Shown here: one piece after another, positions 33,788-43,742 of the stretch
How the letters are laid out: each line of letters starts with the position of its first letter
Numbering within the stretch: the stretch's first letter is position 1
Assembly (NCBI GenBank): GCA_018136815.1
Contig: CM030931.1
Location: 9,114,989-9,178,988 of the forward strand
Length of the DNA stretch: 64,000 bases
Direction of reading: 5' to 3'
Source of the DNA: Isochrysis galbana
Taxonomy: Eukaryota > Haptophyta > Isochrysidales > Isochrysidaceae
Program-made: the position numbers and the translations under genes
Notes under the pieces: model-generated
What the model was told of the DNA's origin: nothing
Seen by the model: only the letters and a program-made list of their open reading frames with translations
The model's database searches: none

Positions 33788-36232
33788 TCAGATGCGAACC
33801 ATGATCAGCCCACGGAACTTGGTGAACTTGTTCGCCGCTAAGGGCTTCGTCATCATGTCGGCCACATTGAGCTCGGTCTGAACGTGGTAGACACGTAACA
33901 CATTCTTCTGCGTGAGCTCACGCACGTAGAGCTCACGACGATGGATGTGACGGGCCAAACCCTTCATGATGGGATTGTCCGCGAGTGCCTTTGCACCCTT
34001 GCTGTCGGACAAGAGCGGGCTTGGTTCCGCTTGCTTCCAACCGAGATCCGCGAGCGTGTTGCGGAAGTTCTCGATACGCTGCGAAGCGAGGGAGGCCGCC
34101 ATCGTTTCCGCTTCGTTGGCCGACAAGGAAATGCTGTTTTGGCGCTTGCTGCCCCAATCGACGAGGCTGCCATTGATGAAGATGAGCCAGCCGCTCGTCG
34201 AACGTACTACGTCCCACGATGCGTCGACCATGCCCCGTACCATGCCTTCACCTTGACGAAAGAGGCCGATGATGGGGCTATCGCCATTGTTCTTGTAGTA
34301 CTTGAGGCCCATGGTGCCACGGTTCTTGAGGTAGAGAAGGCAATGCAGCGCCGCGTGCCAAAGGTTCACGGTGGGGAACGACATCGCGCGGCAAAGTTGG
34401 CCCACCGTGTACGAGATATCGGGGTTGCTCACCACGGCGGCGTAGAGGAGACTACCGACGAGGCCGCGGTACTTGGTGCCAAACTTGGGATCGAGCTCCG
34501 CCTTGATCCGCTCTTTCTCGTCTTGCGCCTCGATGACGTCCTTGCCGAGGTACGAGTTGCATGGCGTGTCGACGGTGTTGCGCAGCGTGTCCTCGTACTT
34601 GGTCATCTCTTCGAGGTGCGCGCCCACCAACTTGTTGATGTAGTCTCCTTGGTGAAGAATGATTCCATCACTCACTTCCTTGAGTTGGGCTCCAAGTACT
34701 TCATCGAGACCTTCATGCCAAGTGAGCTTAAAGCCATCCTTCTCCATGGCCTCAAACACCTTGCGCACGAGCTTCATGTCATTGGAGCCCCACGGCATGT
34801 CGTCCACGTACGTGGCCATGACCATGAAGGAATCCTCATCACGGAGCACGTAGAGGCATGGCTCGCTGAACGCCACGATGAAGCCAAATGCCTCAAGCCA
34901 CATGGACAACTTGAGCCACCAATTGCGGCCGGATTGCACCAAGCCATAGAGCGATTGTCCCAAGAGGGCCGCTAGCTCTTGTCCGTGTTCATCGTACTTG
35001 CGGTAGTTCTTGGGCATGCGTACCCAAACGCGCTCGTTGGGGGGCAACTCGCTCTGCGTGTACGCGGAGATGGCATCGGCGGCGTCCTTGTACGTGCACA
35101 TGATGACGGAGATGACGCAGAACAGTCGAAAGCCGCCATGGGAGATGGTTGGCGAGTACGAGAGGTCAAAGTCAATGCCCGGGACTTGGCGGAACCCTTG
35201 CACGTACATGCGCGACTTGCGGATGCCGTCGCGCTTGTAGCGGAGGGTCTCACCTAGTGGGATGGCGCGTCCCACTTCCTTGATTGGCTTCTCGTCGATG
35301 AAGGTCTTGTTGGTCACCAAGGTGTTGTACTCCTTCATGCGCGCCTCCTCCCACAAGTCTTGTTCATCTTGTGGTAGGTACTTGAGTTGGTGCGGCTTAA
35401 AGGGCTTTGGGAAGCCGATGTAGATGGCGTCGTCGCACACCTCAGTCGCCATCAAGATCTTGTGGCACATCGACGCCGAGTACTCGCTTGCACTCTCGTC
35501 GCCAAAGACAGTGTTGTCGTTGCCCAAGGTGGAGTAGTCCATCACCGTGTACGGGAGCTCCTCTCCCGCGATGCGGCTTGAGCGGCGTGGTGCGGTGTCC
35601 TCCTTGCCATCTTCCGACTCGAATGGCCCGCGTTGCACTTCGCCACTTGGCGTAAGCGTATCGTTATCCTCCTCATCGGACTCGATGATGCGGCGGTGAC
35701 GTTGAGGAGCTCGGATAGGCGACGTGGTGTCGGAGGCATTGTCGCTATTGTCCTCTTCCACCTCCGTGATGGGGCCCGAGTAGGAATGCTCCGAGGGCGT
35801 GTAGTCCGGATCCTCGTGGTCCTCCGGGATGCCAAACGCGTAGATTGAGCCATGCATCTTGCCGTATTGGTCGGTCTTGTCAATGGGGATCTCACCCCCC
35901 CTCGTGGTTTTCCACGGGAACTCGGACTCCATGAAGGTGGCGTGCACACCGCTCACAAACACCTTGCCCGTCTCGAGCGACATGAAGATGTTGCCCGTGT
36001 GGTAGCGTGCCGGGCCCAAGTAGATGCACTCTTGTGCTTGCTCCGACAAGTTGTTGTCGCGGTACGCCTTGGGCTTCTGCACGATGGCCTTGCAACCGAA
36101 CACCTTGAGCATGCTCAGGTTGACCGTGTGGCGGATGCCGGCACGCACTAGAGGAGGAGCAGTGTCTTTGGCGCCGGGGATGCGGTTGATGATCACCATC
36201 GCGGGATAGAGCGCAAACTCCCAATACTCTTG
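33788..36232 (-). CDS. Copia pol: integrase end, reverse transcriptase, RNase H
   Basis: The second half of the polyprotein, open to a stop at 33788. It begins with the integrase C-terminal GKAFVSGVHATF-like block (around 35940), followed by an acidic spacer, RT from about 35400 with TYVDDMPWGSND (YVDD active site, about 34810), and RNase H with GMVDASWDV and SANEAETMAAS. The element's RNA is copied in cytoplasmic particles. The frame is offset by one base from the upstream gag-integrase frame because of a shortened G-run near 36232, and a Met of its own is not expected. Confidence 0.93.
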   Translation of the reverse strand, partial: QEYWEFALYPAMVIINRIPGAKDTAPPLVRAGIRHTVNLSMLKVFGCKAIVQKPKAYRDNNLSEQAQECIYLGPARYHTGNIFMSLETGKVFVSGVHATFMESEFPWKTTRGGEIPIDKTDQYGKMHGSIYAFGIPEDHEDPDYTPSEHSYSGPITEVEEDNSDNASDTTSPIRAPQRHRRIIESDEEDNDTLTPSGEVQRGPFESEDGKEDTAPRRSSRIAGEELPYTVMDYSTLGNDNTVFGDESASEYSASMCHKILMATEVCDDAIYIGFPKPFKPHQLKYLPQDEQDLWEEARMKEYNTLVTNKTFIDEKPIKEVGRAIPLGETLRYKRDGIRKSRMYVQGFRQVPGIDFDLSYSPTISHGGFRLFCVISVIMCTYKDAADAISAYTQSELPPNERVWVRMPKNYRKYDEHGQELAALLGQSLYGLVQSGRNWWLKLSMWLEAFGFIVAFSEPCLYVLRDEDSFMVMATYVDDMPWGSNDMKLVRKVFEAMEKDGFKLTWHEGLDEVLGAQLKEVSDGIILHQGDYINKLVGAHLEEMTKYEDTLRNTVDTPCNSYLGKDVIEAQDEKERIKAELDPKFGTKYRGLVGSLLYAAVVSNPDISYTVGQLCRAMSFPTVNLWHAALHCLLYLKNRGTMGLKYYKNNGDSPIIGLFRQGEGMVRGMVDASWDVVRSTSGWLIFINGSLVDWGSKRQNSISLSANEAETMAASLASQRIENFRNTLADLGWKQAEPSPLLSDSKGAKALADNPIMKGLARHIHRRELYVRELTQKNVLRVYHVQTELNVADMMTKPLAANKFTKFRGLIMVRI

Positions 36233-38310
36233 GGGGCATTGCACCCCAGGAGCAATGGACGCATGGTGCGCTCGAGCAACTTGACCGCGATTTCCGCAGG
36301 GTTGCCCCACGGCTCGTACGGGTTGCTCTCTTGCTTGCGGATCAAGTTGCTATCGCAAATCTCTTGCACCTTGTCGCTCTTGAGCACGGGCTCATTGTCC
36401 GAGTGCAAGCGCTTCACGATGAAGAACCCTTGCGTGTCCGCCAAGAAGCGCTGCAACATCGTTGGATGCTCCGACTTGAAGCGCATGGGATACGCGAACA
36501 CGAGGCCGGAGAAGACGTCGTAGAACACGTCCACGTACTTGTAGCCCGTGAGCACGCTGCGGCAAGGCATAGTGAGGATGTCGTTGGTGATAACGTCCCC
36601 AACGGCGCTTGTCATCCATGGTCCTCCTCCTCCGCCTCCGGGTCGACGTTGCGCATTGGCCTTGAGCGCGACCTCGTTGACGTCTTCCGCCTTCCTTGCT
36701 TGAAGGCGCTTGAGGTTGGCGGGCACGTCGACGGAGTAGTCCGGCAGGCGGCGGAGGCGATCATCGCTAGGCGATCCAAGTCGCGCGCGCCAAATCTCCT
36801 TTGCCTCCTCATGCGTGGCGTGCATGTCCTTGTGCTTGTCGGTGGTGTACGGTCCAAGCGAGTACGCCTTGGTCGTCTCGCCCTTGGGGATGGGCCGTAC
36901 ATCCACATAGAAGCCTTGGGAGTCGTCACCCATGGTGAAAGGCATGAATGCACCTCCCGGAAGTTCAAAGCCATTCACCTTGCCCATGATGCACTTCATA
37001 TCATCATTGCGTGAGCACGCCTTGTGGGTGGAGAGCATGTTGCGTTTGAATGGACCAAATGATGCGTCGGGCTTCTCGACCACATGCCATCCAAGGGGTG
37101 CACCGGCTTGGGGGCGCACAAGTGCAAGGAACTTGGCGGTGCCGGTGCCCCAAGTCTTGATTGCCTTGCCACTTGCCACCTCAACCATGTCCGTGCGCGT
37201 CTCATCCACGCCGTCCGGGAAGAAGCTGATGTCGTTGAAGTAGTCCGCCCCGGTGGCGCCCGAGTCGATGAGGATGCGTAAGGCATCATCCTCGGTGTTC
37301 TTGGTCGTGGTTGCACAGATCTTGTTGCAGGTGAAGGTGAGGCGTCCACCACTTTGCTTGTTTTCCTTCTTCATCTTGGCATCATAGAGGTTGGCCTTGA
37401 TCTTGGCTTGGAGGCCCTCCGGCACCTTGTCCCAATCGATCAAGTGCGCGGTGTCGGGGTTGGACCAGCAGATGCCCGTGTGCATGCGGTCGCAGTGGGA
37501 GCAAGGCTTCTTGTCCTTGTTGTTGTTGCTCCTACCACCTCCACGCCCACCTTGGCCAGCCTTGAAGCCCGCCTCATAGGCCTTCTTGATGGCATCCGTG
37601 TCATCCTCGGTCTTGGTCGCTTGCATTGCACGTTGGCCCGGACGCACCGTGGAGCGCACCGCCTCATGCTTATGGGCGATGGCCGCAGCTTCCACAAGGT
37701 TCTTGTGCACCATATCAGGCCTCTTGCGGTGCTCAACTTCCAAGGAGCCCCATGCCTTGTCCACTTCACGAAGGACTCCTTCTCCACATCCAATGAAGCT
37801 CGCTTTCATGTCGAGGCACAACTCGGCGACGGAGACTTCGCGCGCGGTGCCCTTGAGTCCTTGGAAGATGCCAAACATGTTGTCAAAGCGGTTGGTGACC
37901 TCCTCCCTTGAGGGGAACTCCTGGAGGTTGGTCATCTTGAGTGTGTCATACTCCATCTTCTTGTCTTCAGCCTTGTCTTCGGTGTTGACCGCCACGTGCA
38001 ACTCGTCGATGTGTTTGAACGCACGGTGGCCGTCGTACTTCTCTTCCTCCTCATCCGTGTAGAGCACATCCAAGGTGGCCACAAGCTTGTCATCCTTGAT
38101 GCACATGATGAGGAGGTCATATGCCTTGTTGAGTTCCACCTGGGTGGCTTCCTTGTCCTTGTTGGCGTCATCGACGCTTTCCGTCTTGTTCTTGAGCATC
38201 GCACGTCGGCAACCGTTCTTGCCGGCCATCGCGAGCAACTTGGGCCTGAATGCTCTCCATTCAGCACCATCCTTGTTGTAGAAGAAGATCTTGTCATTGT
38301 TCTTGTCCAT
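36226..38310 (-). CDS. Copia gag, protease and integrase core
   Basis: Starts at ATG 38310 (MDKNNDKIFFYNKDG), just inside the LTR and primer site. It holds a gag of about 240 residues with CSHCDRMHTGICW as a zinc knuckle, aspartic protease with LIDSGATGAD (about residue 345), and the integrase core with the HSDNEPVLKSD and NPYEPWGNPAEIAVK motifs. After CNAP the frame is lost: here the run in CTTGGGGGCATT has five G, while the related fragment at 39493 has six and remains in frame. Thus the full polyprotein is broken in this copy. The frame formally continues to 36193. Confidence 0.93.
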
Positions 38311-38320
38311 GTCTCTTTGT

Positions 38321-38338
38321 CTCTCGGCGGGGGTACCA
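38321..38338 (-). promoter_or_regulatory. Primer-binding site
   Basis: Minus strand TGGTACCCCCGCCGAGAG, two bases inside the 5' LTR. It would pair with a tRNA 3' end of the form ...GGCGGGGGUACCA. It shares the TGGTA start with the initiator-Met sites of plant copia elements but then diverges. Confidence 0.75.
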
Positions 38339-38340
38339 GA

Positions 38341-38598
38341 TGAGTGGCGAAAGCTTTCTTGTTACTTGTCTCTTAGGGGTCTCTACCCTTGCACGGTCCG
38401 TTGTCCGTTCAAACGACTCAACCGCCGTAACCGACTCAACCGCCGTAACCGACTCAACCGCCGGTCACGTAACCGACACAAAAACAAAACCCCAACAAGA
38501 ACAAATGCTTTGCACACCACCTAGCCATAGCTAGGCCTTGGGTTCACGACGCACATTAAGCCTTGCATGAAGCCTTGTATGAAGCCTTGCGCTTCTCA
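38341..38598 (-). repeat. 5' LTR of the copia element
   Basis: 258 bp, identical to 33466-33723. Followed on the plus strand by the TTGGG duplication at 38599-38603. Confidence 0.97.
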
Positions 38599-39796
38599 TT
38601 GGGGCACCGGCACCGCCAAGTTCCTTGCACTTGTGCGCCCCCAAGCCGGTGCACCCCTTGGATGGCATGTGGTCGAGAAGCCCGACGCATCATTTGGTCC
38701 ATTCAAACGCAACATGCTCTCCACCCACAAGGCGTGCTCACGCAATGATGATATGAAGTGCATCATGGGCAAGGTGAATGGCTTTGAACTTCCTGGAGGT
38801 GCATTCATGCCTTTCACCATGGGTGACGACTCCCAAGGCTTCTATGTGGATGTACGGCCCATCCCCAAGGGCGAGACGACCAAGGCGTACTCGCTTGGAC
38901 CGTACACCACCGACAAGCACAAGGACATGCACGCCACGCATGAGGAGGCCAAGGAGATTTGGCGCGCGCGCCTTGGATCGCCTAGCGATGAACGCCTCCG
39001 CCGCCTGCCGGACTACTCCGTCGACGTGCCCCCCTAAGAGACAAGTAACAAGAAAGCTTTCGCGTCTTCCGCCTTTCTTGCTTGAAGGCGCTTGAGGTTG
39101 GCGGGCACGTCGACGGAGTAGTCCGGCAGGCGGCGGAGGCGTTCATCGCTAGGCGATCCAAGGCGCGCGCGCCAAATCTCCTTGGCGCAAGGGTAGAGAC
39201 CCCTAAGAGACAAGTAACAAGAAAGCTTTCGCCACTCATTCCGTAACACGCTCGCGGATCTCGGTTGGAAGCAAGCAGAACCAAGTCCGCTCTTGTCCGA
39301 CAGCAAGGGTGCAAAGGCACTCGCGGACAATCCCATCATGAAGGGTTTGGCCCGTCACATCCATCGTCGTGAGCTCTACGTGCGTGAGCTCACGCAGAAG
39401 AATGTGTTACGTGTCTACCACGTTCACACCGAGCTCAATGTGGCCGGTTGATGATCACCATCGCGGGATAGAGCGCAAACTCCCAATACTCTTGGGGGGC
39501 ATTGCACCCCAGGAGCAATGGTCGCATGGTGCGCTCGAGCAACTTGACCGCGATTTCCGCAGGGTTGCCCCACGGCTCGTACGGGTTGCTCTCTTGCTTG
39601 CGGATCAAGTTGCTATCGCAGATCTCTTGCACCTTGTCGCTCTTGAGTACGGGCTCATTGTCCGAGTGCAAGCGCTTCACGGTGAAGAACCCTTGCGTGT
39701 CCGGGGGTACCAGATGAGTGGCGAAAGCTCTCTTGTTACTTGTCTCTTAGGGGTCTCTACCCTTGCACGGTCCGATGTCCGTTCAAACGACTCAAC
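38599..39796. mobile_element. Scrambled copia fragments, right side
   Basis: 38599-39027 continues the plus-coded protease/integrase-linker of the outer copy. 39027-39060 and 39186-39238 are inverted LTR ends; 39061-39185 is minus-type internal sequence. 39241-39446 is a plus-coded RNase H piece (SDSKGAKALADN). 39447-39700 is a minus-coded integrase piece that keeps the frame lost in the intact element. 39701-39796 is an LTR end with its primer-binding site. Confidence 0.85.
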
Positions 39797-40039
39797 CGCA
39801 ACCAAATCCTATCAAGACACGTGGTTCCTTGAATGTGAGGGATGAACGAAGGAAGTGTCTGGAGCCAAGGTGATTATAGATTATAACTTTATTGTGGTGA
39901 TCCCAACATAGTCTAGTTAGAGTGGGGGTCCTTGAACGGTGTGCATTGTATCCAACTACGTGATATGTGATAGTAAATACGTGCGCCACTTAGGCAGTTC
40001 CACCTTTATGACGTGAATGCGCTTGGGGTTCTTGGGCTC
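39797..40039. other. Spacer, nothing recognised
   Basis: AT-richer sequence between copia debris and a further copia fragment. No feature supported. Confidence 0.35.
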
Positions 40040-40115
40040 TTGTGATGCGTCGGCCACATGCCATCCAAGGGGTGCACCGACCTGGGGACGCACGAGTGCA
40101 AGGAACTTGCCGGTA
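40040..40115 (-). mobile_element. Small copia fragment
   Basis: Resembles 37062-37145 (the protease-integrase linker of the element, GTAKFLALVRPQAG region) with several substitutions, so it is older than the intact copy. It lies 300 bp upstream of the next gene. Confidence 0.75.
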
Positions 40116-40415
40116 CGAAGCTCTAGCCTCTTAGCTAGCAGTAAATTACTTTACTTCTTCACCTTCACTTTCTTTCTTTCTAGTCCCCCATTCTCTCATC
40201 TCAGGGGAGATCGCGCGCTCACACCCCCTCGCCGCGGCGGGGGCGCGGGGGCGGGGGGGGGAGGCGATCGAGCAGATAAGAAAACAGGAGAAGCTTCTCG
40301 AAGAAACAAGCCTCGACCCAAAAGTGAAAGAGCCCTTTGGACGAGCGCTCGAGGGCGGCACGGACGGAGCGGGCCCCACTCTTCCCATCTGGCTTCTGGC
40401 CCCCCGCCCGCGGCT

Positions 40416-41240
40416 ATGGCGTTCGGCTTCACGTGCTGCGCGCTGGGTCTGCTCGCACGAGCCGCACCGCCGCGTATGCAGATGCGCGAGCAGGCCTCTG
40501 CTCTCACCTCGCTCAACACATCCAGCCTGACAGGCGCCATCGTGCCGAGCAGCAGCGGCCTCAAGGGCGCGCAGACCGCCATTGCCATGCCAGGCGGTGC
40601 GCTACGCACCTGGTCTTATCGCTCGCCAATGGTACAGCGCGTCCAGGTGGAAATCAACACCGGGGGACGGCCGCTGGATGCCGACATAGAGCTGCGTGCT
40701 GGAGCTGACCGCCTGCCATGCAAGATCCGCGCATACGCTGAAGATGGGCAGCTGAATCCCTTTCGTGCAGTGATCGAGACGCCGAGCGAGCCCAATACTG
40801 TGGCCATTTGCAATCTGGGTCAGTACTTCAAGTTTACCGCCAATGTCATCGCGGATAATGTAATTGAGCCAACAGAGGACTGCGTCACGGTCTTGAAGAC
40901 CGTTGCGGGTGCTGGGCTGCGGGCCTACAGCTTGGATCCAGCTGTTGAGAGCGTCCAGGTCTATCTTGAATCGGATGGCTGCCCGCTCAACGTGAGGATT
41001 GAGCTGCTGCAGGGGCCTGAGAACACACAGCAGGCCATTGAGCTCTATACGGAGGACGGTTCCAGTAGGCCGTTCTTCTGTGTCATCAACACGCCAGGCT
41101 CTGGCAATGTGCTGCGCATCGTGAACACAGACCCCAGCGCCTCAATTGAAGCAGCCGTAACCCCACGCACGTTTGGTCCCGGCGCGCAACCCGAAATCGA
41201 TGCCGTCCGAGAAATCATCATTCGAGAGGACTTCAGGTGA
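40416..41240 (+). CDS. Protein with two tandem beta-rich repeats, possibly plastid targeted
   Basis: 274 residues from MAFGFTCC. A hydrophobic N-terminus (CCALGLLARAAPP) may be a signal or transit peptide. Two homologous domains of about 100 residues follow. The first has WSYRSPMVQRVQVEINTGGR, DADIELRAGADRLPCKI, AEDGQLNPFRAVIETP. The second has YSLDPAVESVQVYLESDGC, NVRIELLQGPENTQQ, TEDGSSRPFFCVINTP. Each looks like an all-beta sandwich. No catalytic motif is seen. The final codons overlap a strong donor-like CAG|GTGAGA at 41234-41239, so the gene may continue by splicing. Family not named. Confidence 0.7.
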   Translation: MAFGFTCCALGLLARAAPPRMQMREQASALTSLNTSSLTGAIVPSSSGLKGAQTAIAMPGGALRTWSYRSPMVQRVQVEINTGGRPLDADIELRAGADRLPCKIRAYAEDGQLNPFRAVIETPSEPNTVAICNLGQYFKFTANVIADNVIEPTEDCVTVLKTVAGAGLRAYSLDPAVESVQVYLESDGCPLNVRIELLQGPENTQQAIELYTEDGSSRPFFCVINTPGSGNVLRIVNTDPSASIEAAVTPRTFGPGAQPEIDAVREIIIREDFR

Positions 41241-41355
41241 GAAAGCATCACCTTTTGCTCTCCGCACAGCTGCGTAGATTCTTCAGCCCAAAGTAGCGAG
41301 TCTCAAGCGACGACATAGCCCTTTTGCCACATGCAAATATTGCCGTATATCCCTT

Positions 41356-43032
41356 TTGCTTCGAGACGGTGCATCGGGGCCATGGTATGGGCGTGTCGAG
41401 GGCCAAAAGATCTGCACCAACATTAATCACCCCCGCTCCCCCTTCCAAACAACCTACTCCCTTAGACGGCGTTTTCTGCGCTCGGACCGCTCCGAGGGCT
41501 GGGTGCAGGCACAAGACCTTTTTGCGTTGGCGATCATTCTATTGGTGTGGTGGTCAATTGGAAGCGACGTCGTCGCGGTGACGGGATGGCAGCCTCCGGA
41601 CGTTTCCCAAATGCGGCTCCCGGACGCGTCCAAATGGCGAGTGCGAGACCTCCCTGCATGGTTCCCAGACCTTTCCGAGTGGCGCCTTCCCACGAGGGAC
41701 GAGCTGCACTTGCCCACAACGGCCAAATTGCACGCGCCAGACGTATCAAAGTGGCGAGAGTCGGCTGCTCCCTATCTACACGTCGAGGCCAGGCCCGATG
41801 CACGTATTTCTGATGTGTCGCGGTGGCGTTTGCCGACTGCTGCAGAACTTGGGTTGCCCAAGGCATCTGAGATACGTTTCCCGGATTTGTCAAAGCTGAA
41901 GGCGCCCGACCTTACCGGGCTGCGACTGCCGGACCAATTTTCCTGGCGGCTTCCCACTGTGGCGGAGTTTCACGTGCCAGGCGTAAATGAGATGCGGTTC
42001 CCAGACATGTCGAAGATAAAATTTCCAGACGCACCCGAAAAATGGATGCCAGATGTGTCAAAATTCAACCTACCTCAGCTGCATCTCCCGGATGCGCCAA
42101 AAGTACAGATGCCTGGACGACCCGAGGCAAAGGTTCCTGATTTTTCGAAGGTGCAGCTCAAGGCGTGGCTCGAAGATGTGAAGTTGCCTGAAGTCCCGGA
42201 AGGTAAGATATCGGAGGCGGTGCAGGCGCGACTGCCTGATTTGTCGAAGGTGAAGCTTCCTGAGTTAAGCCTTCCTGAGACGGTAAAGGAGCACTTCATG
42301 GATGCCTCACAGCTGCATGTACCGGATGCAAGTGAGATCCGCGCGCCAGAGTTGACCGATGTGGGCGCTCAACTTATGCCAGATACGGTGCCATTCGATG
42401 CCGCTCAGTCCGTGCCAACTGACATTTCTGAGCTGATGCCAAATGCACGCCTGGAAGCTGCTCAAATCACACCACCTGAAGTCTCTGAGCTTGGCGTATC
42501 TCATGGGTTGCCTGATGTAGGCTTGGAAACTGCTCAGGTAACACCGCCCGAAGTATCCGAGGCTGACGTATCTAATCTGATGCCAGATGCAGACTTGGAA
42601 GCGACTCAGGTCACATCGCCCGAAGTATCCGATCCTGGCGTATCTGAGCCGATGCCAAGTGCAGACTTTGAAGCTACTCAAGTCACACTGCCGAAAGTAT
42701 CCGAGACAACGTCAGATGGGCGCTTGGACACTGCTCAGTTCACACGTCCCGACTCATCGGAGGGGATTCTAGATTCGAGCTCTCCGGACGCTACTCATGT
42801 GGCGACGCCTTACACGTCTGAGGAAAGGCTAGACGCGAGCTCGTTGGAGGCGGTGTCTGATGTCGCCGAGGTGCAGACGTTGGATCTCTCAATGTCCGAG
42901 TCACCGGATGCTTCGGAAGCGGTGGACCATCAAGTAGTGGTGGACCATCACTCTGAGGCACATGATGAATCGTCCCTTGGCAACGATGAGCTGCCACGCA
43001 CAGATAGTTCCGGTAGTAGCCGATCGACTTAG
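41356..43032 (+). CDS. Pro/Asp repeat protein with a membrane segment
   Basis: Open for 558 codons with no clear ATG at its start; a splice acceptor GGGTGCAG at 41501-41508 fits frame, so coding may begin at 41509 after an upstream exon. A hydrophobic segment (LFALAIILLVWWSIG) comes first. About 250 residues of degenerate ~11-residue repeats follow, of the type (F/L)PDxSKxxxP: FPDLSEWRLP, FPDLSKLKAP, FPDMSKIKFP, VPDFSKVQL. Then come about four ~28-residue repeats (MPDAxLEAxQVTPPEVSE) and an acidic Ser/Asp-rich tail. The periodic repeats suggest an extended structural or binding surface. No homologous family is recognised. Confidence 0.6.
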   Translation: MLRDGASGPWYGRVEGQKICTNINHPRSPFQTTYSLRRRFLRSDRSEGWVQAQDLFALAIILLVWWSIGSDVVAVTGWQPPDVSQMRLPDASKWRVRDLPAWFPDLSEWRLPTRDELHLPTTAKLHAPDVSKWRESAAPYLHVEARPDARISDVSRWRLPTAAELGLPKASEIRFPDLSKLKAPDLTGLRLPDQFSWRLPTVAEFHVPGVNEMRFPDMSKIKFPDAPEKWMPDVSKFNLPQLHLPDAPKVQMPGRPEAKVPDFSKVQLKAWLEDVKLPEVPEGKISEAVQARLPDLSKVKLPELSLPETVKEHFMDASQLHVPDASEIRAPELTDVGAQLMPDTVPFDAAQSVPTDISELMPNARLEAAQITPPEVSELGVSHGLPDVGLETAQVTPPEVSEADVSNLMPDADLEATQVTSPEVSDPGVSEPMPSADFEATQVTLPKVSETTSDGRLDTAQFTRPDSSEGILDSSSPDATHVATPYTSEERLDASSLEAVSDVAEVQTLDLSMSESPDASEAVDHQVVVDHHSEAHDESSLGNDELPRTDSSGSSRST

Positions 43033-43397
43033 AGTGATGTCACCACTGAGCAATCTTGAGTCCGAGTAGTTGCGGGATCCTGGAGGTGCAGTCAATGAGT
43101 ATGACGCAAAAAGGATTTCGGGTATCCAACGCTGCGAAAGGCCAAGCCATTGAGAATTCTTGAGGAGGATACAGCATGCGCTACAGATATGCTAACTGAT
43201 ACTAAGGCTGAGCAGGGTGCGCTCGACATTTCGCTCCAATTGTGCTCATTCAGCCTTTTATGTGGTGAGGAGAGGACGCGATACGCGCGAGAGCTAGGTA
43301 TTGCATTCATGGAACCTGAGGCGTGTTGGCTGAAGTATGATTGAAGTCGAAGTGGAGCGGTCCAACCGATGGATTTGAGTTGATACGTGTGGGCACA
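43033..43397. other. Intergenic
   Basis: No gene recognised; short open frames only. Confidence 0.35.
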
Positions 43398-43462
43398 GAG
43401 CATTCCATTCATGGAGTCGGAGCATTCCATTCATGGAGTCGGAGCATTCCATTCATGGAGCA
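43398..43462 (+). repeat. 22-bp tandem repeat, three units
   Basis: GAGCATTCCATTCATGGAGTCG repeated at 43398, 43420 and 43442 (the last unit ends in CA). The unit contains the partial dyad ATTCCATTCATGGA. Confidence 0.95.
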
Positions 43463-43566
43463 TAAGGAGGCACAGCGGCTAATGTGTCGTTAAAGTCGGG
43501 CTCCTATAGTTGCCCGACAGCATCATGCCGACGGGTCGGGGGTGATGATATTACTTCAACTTCGAG

Positions 43567-43734
43567 AACTATCAGTAAACTGATAGGGTCATGGAGCGCG
43601 CCCCGCTCCCCTCCCCGCCCCACGCCGATGCTGCCGAGGACGACAACCTGCTCATGGACACGCCGCTGTCACCAAAGCGCCCGCGCTCGGACGACCCCCC
43701 CCAGCCCAGGTCCGCGTGAGACATCGCGCGCAGA
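43567..43734 (+). mobile_element. LINE family, 5'-end fragment
   Basis: Begins AACTATCAGTAAACTGATAG like the element at 1124 and continues into ORF1. Here the ATG at 43592 (MERAPLPSP...) is in frame with DTPLSPKRPR, unlike the first copy. Homology ends at the fold-back beginning near 43740. Confidence 0.85.
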
Positions 43735-43742
43735 GACGAGGA

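Larger units (their letters stand above)
33466..38598 (-). mobile_element. Full-length Ty1/copia LTR retrotransposon
   Basis: 5,133 bp with two identical 258-bp LTRs (33466-33723 and 38341-38598, TG...CA ends on both), a TTGGG target duplication, a primer-binding site beside the right LTR and a polypurine tract beside the left one. Coding is on the minus strand: gag with a CCHC-like knuckle, protease, integrase, RT with YVDD and RNase H. Order protease-integrase-RT is the copia order. Identical LTRs mean recent insertion. One missing G (36232 region) splits gag-pol, so this copy needs proteins in trans. Confidence 0.97.

Noticed and set aside
33941-34975. A 344-codon plus-strand frame in the copia element
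   Set aside because: Antisense shadow of RT/RNase H.
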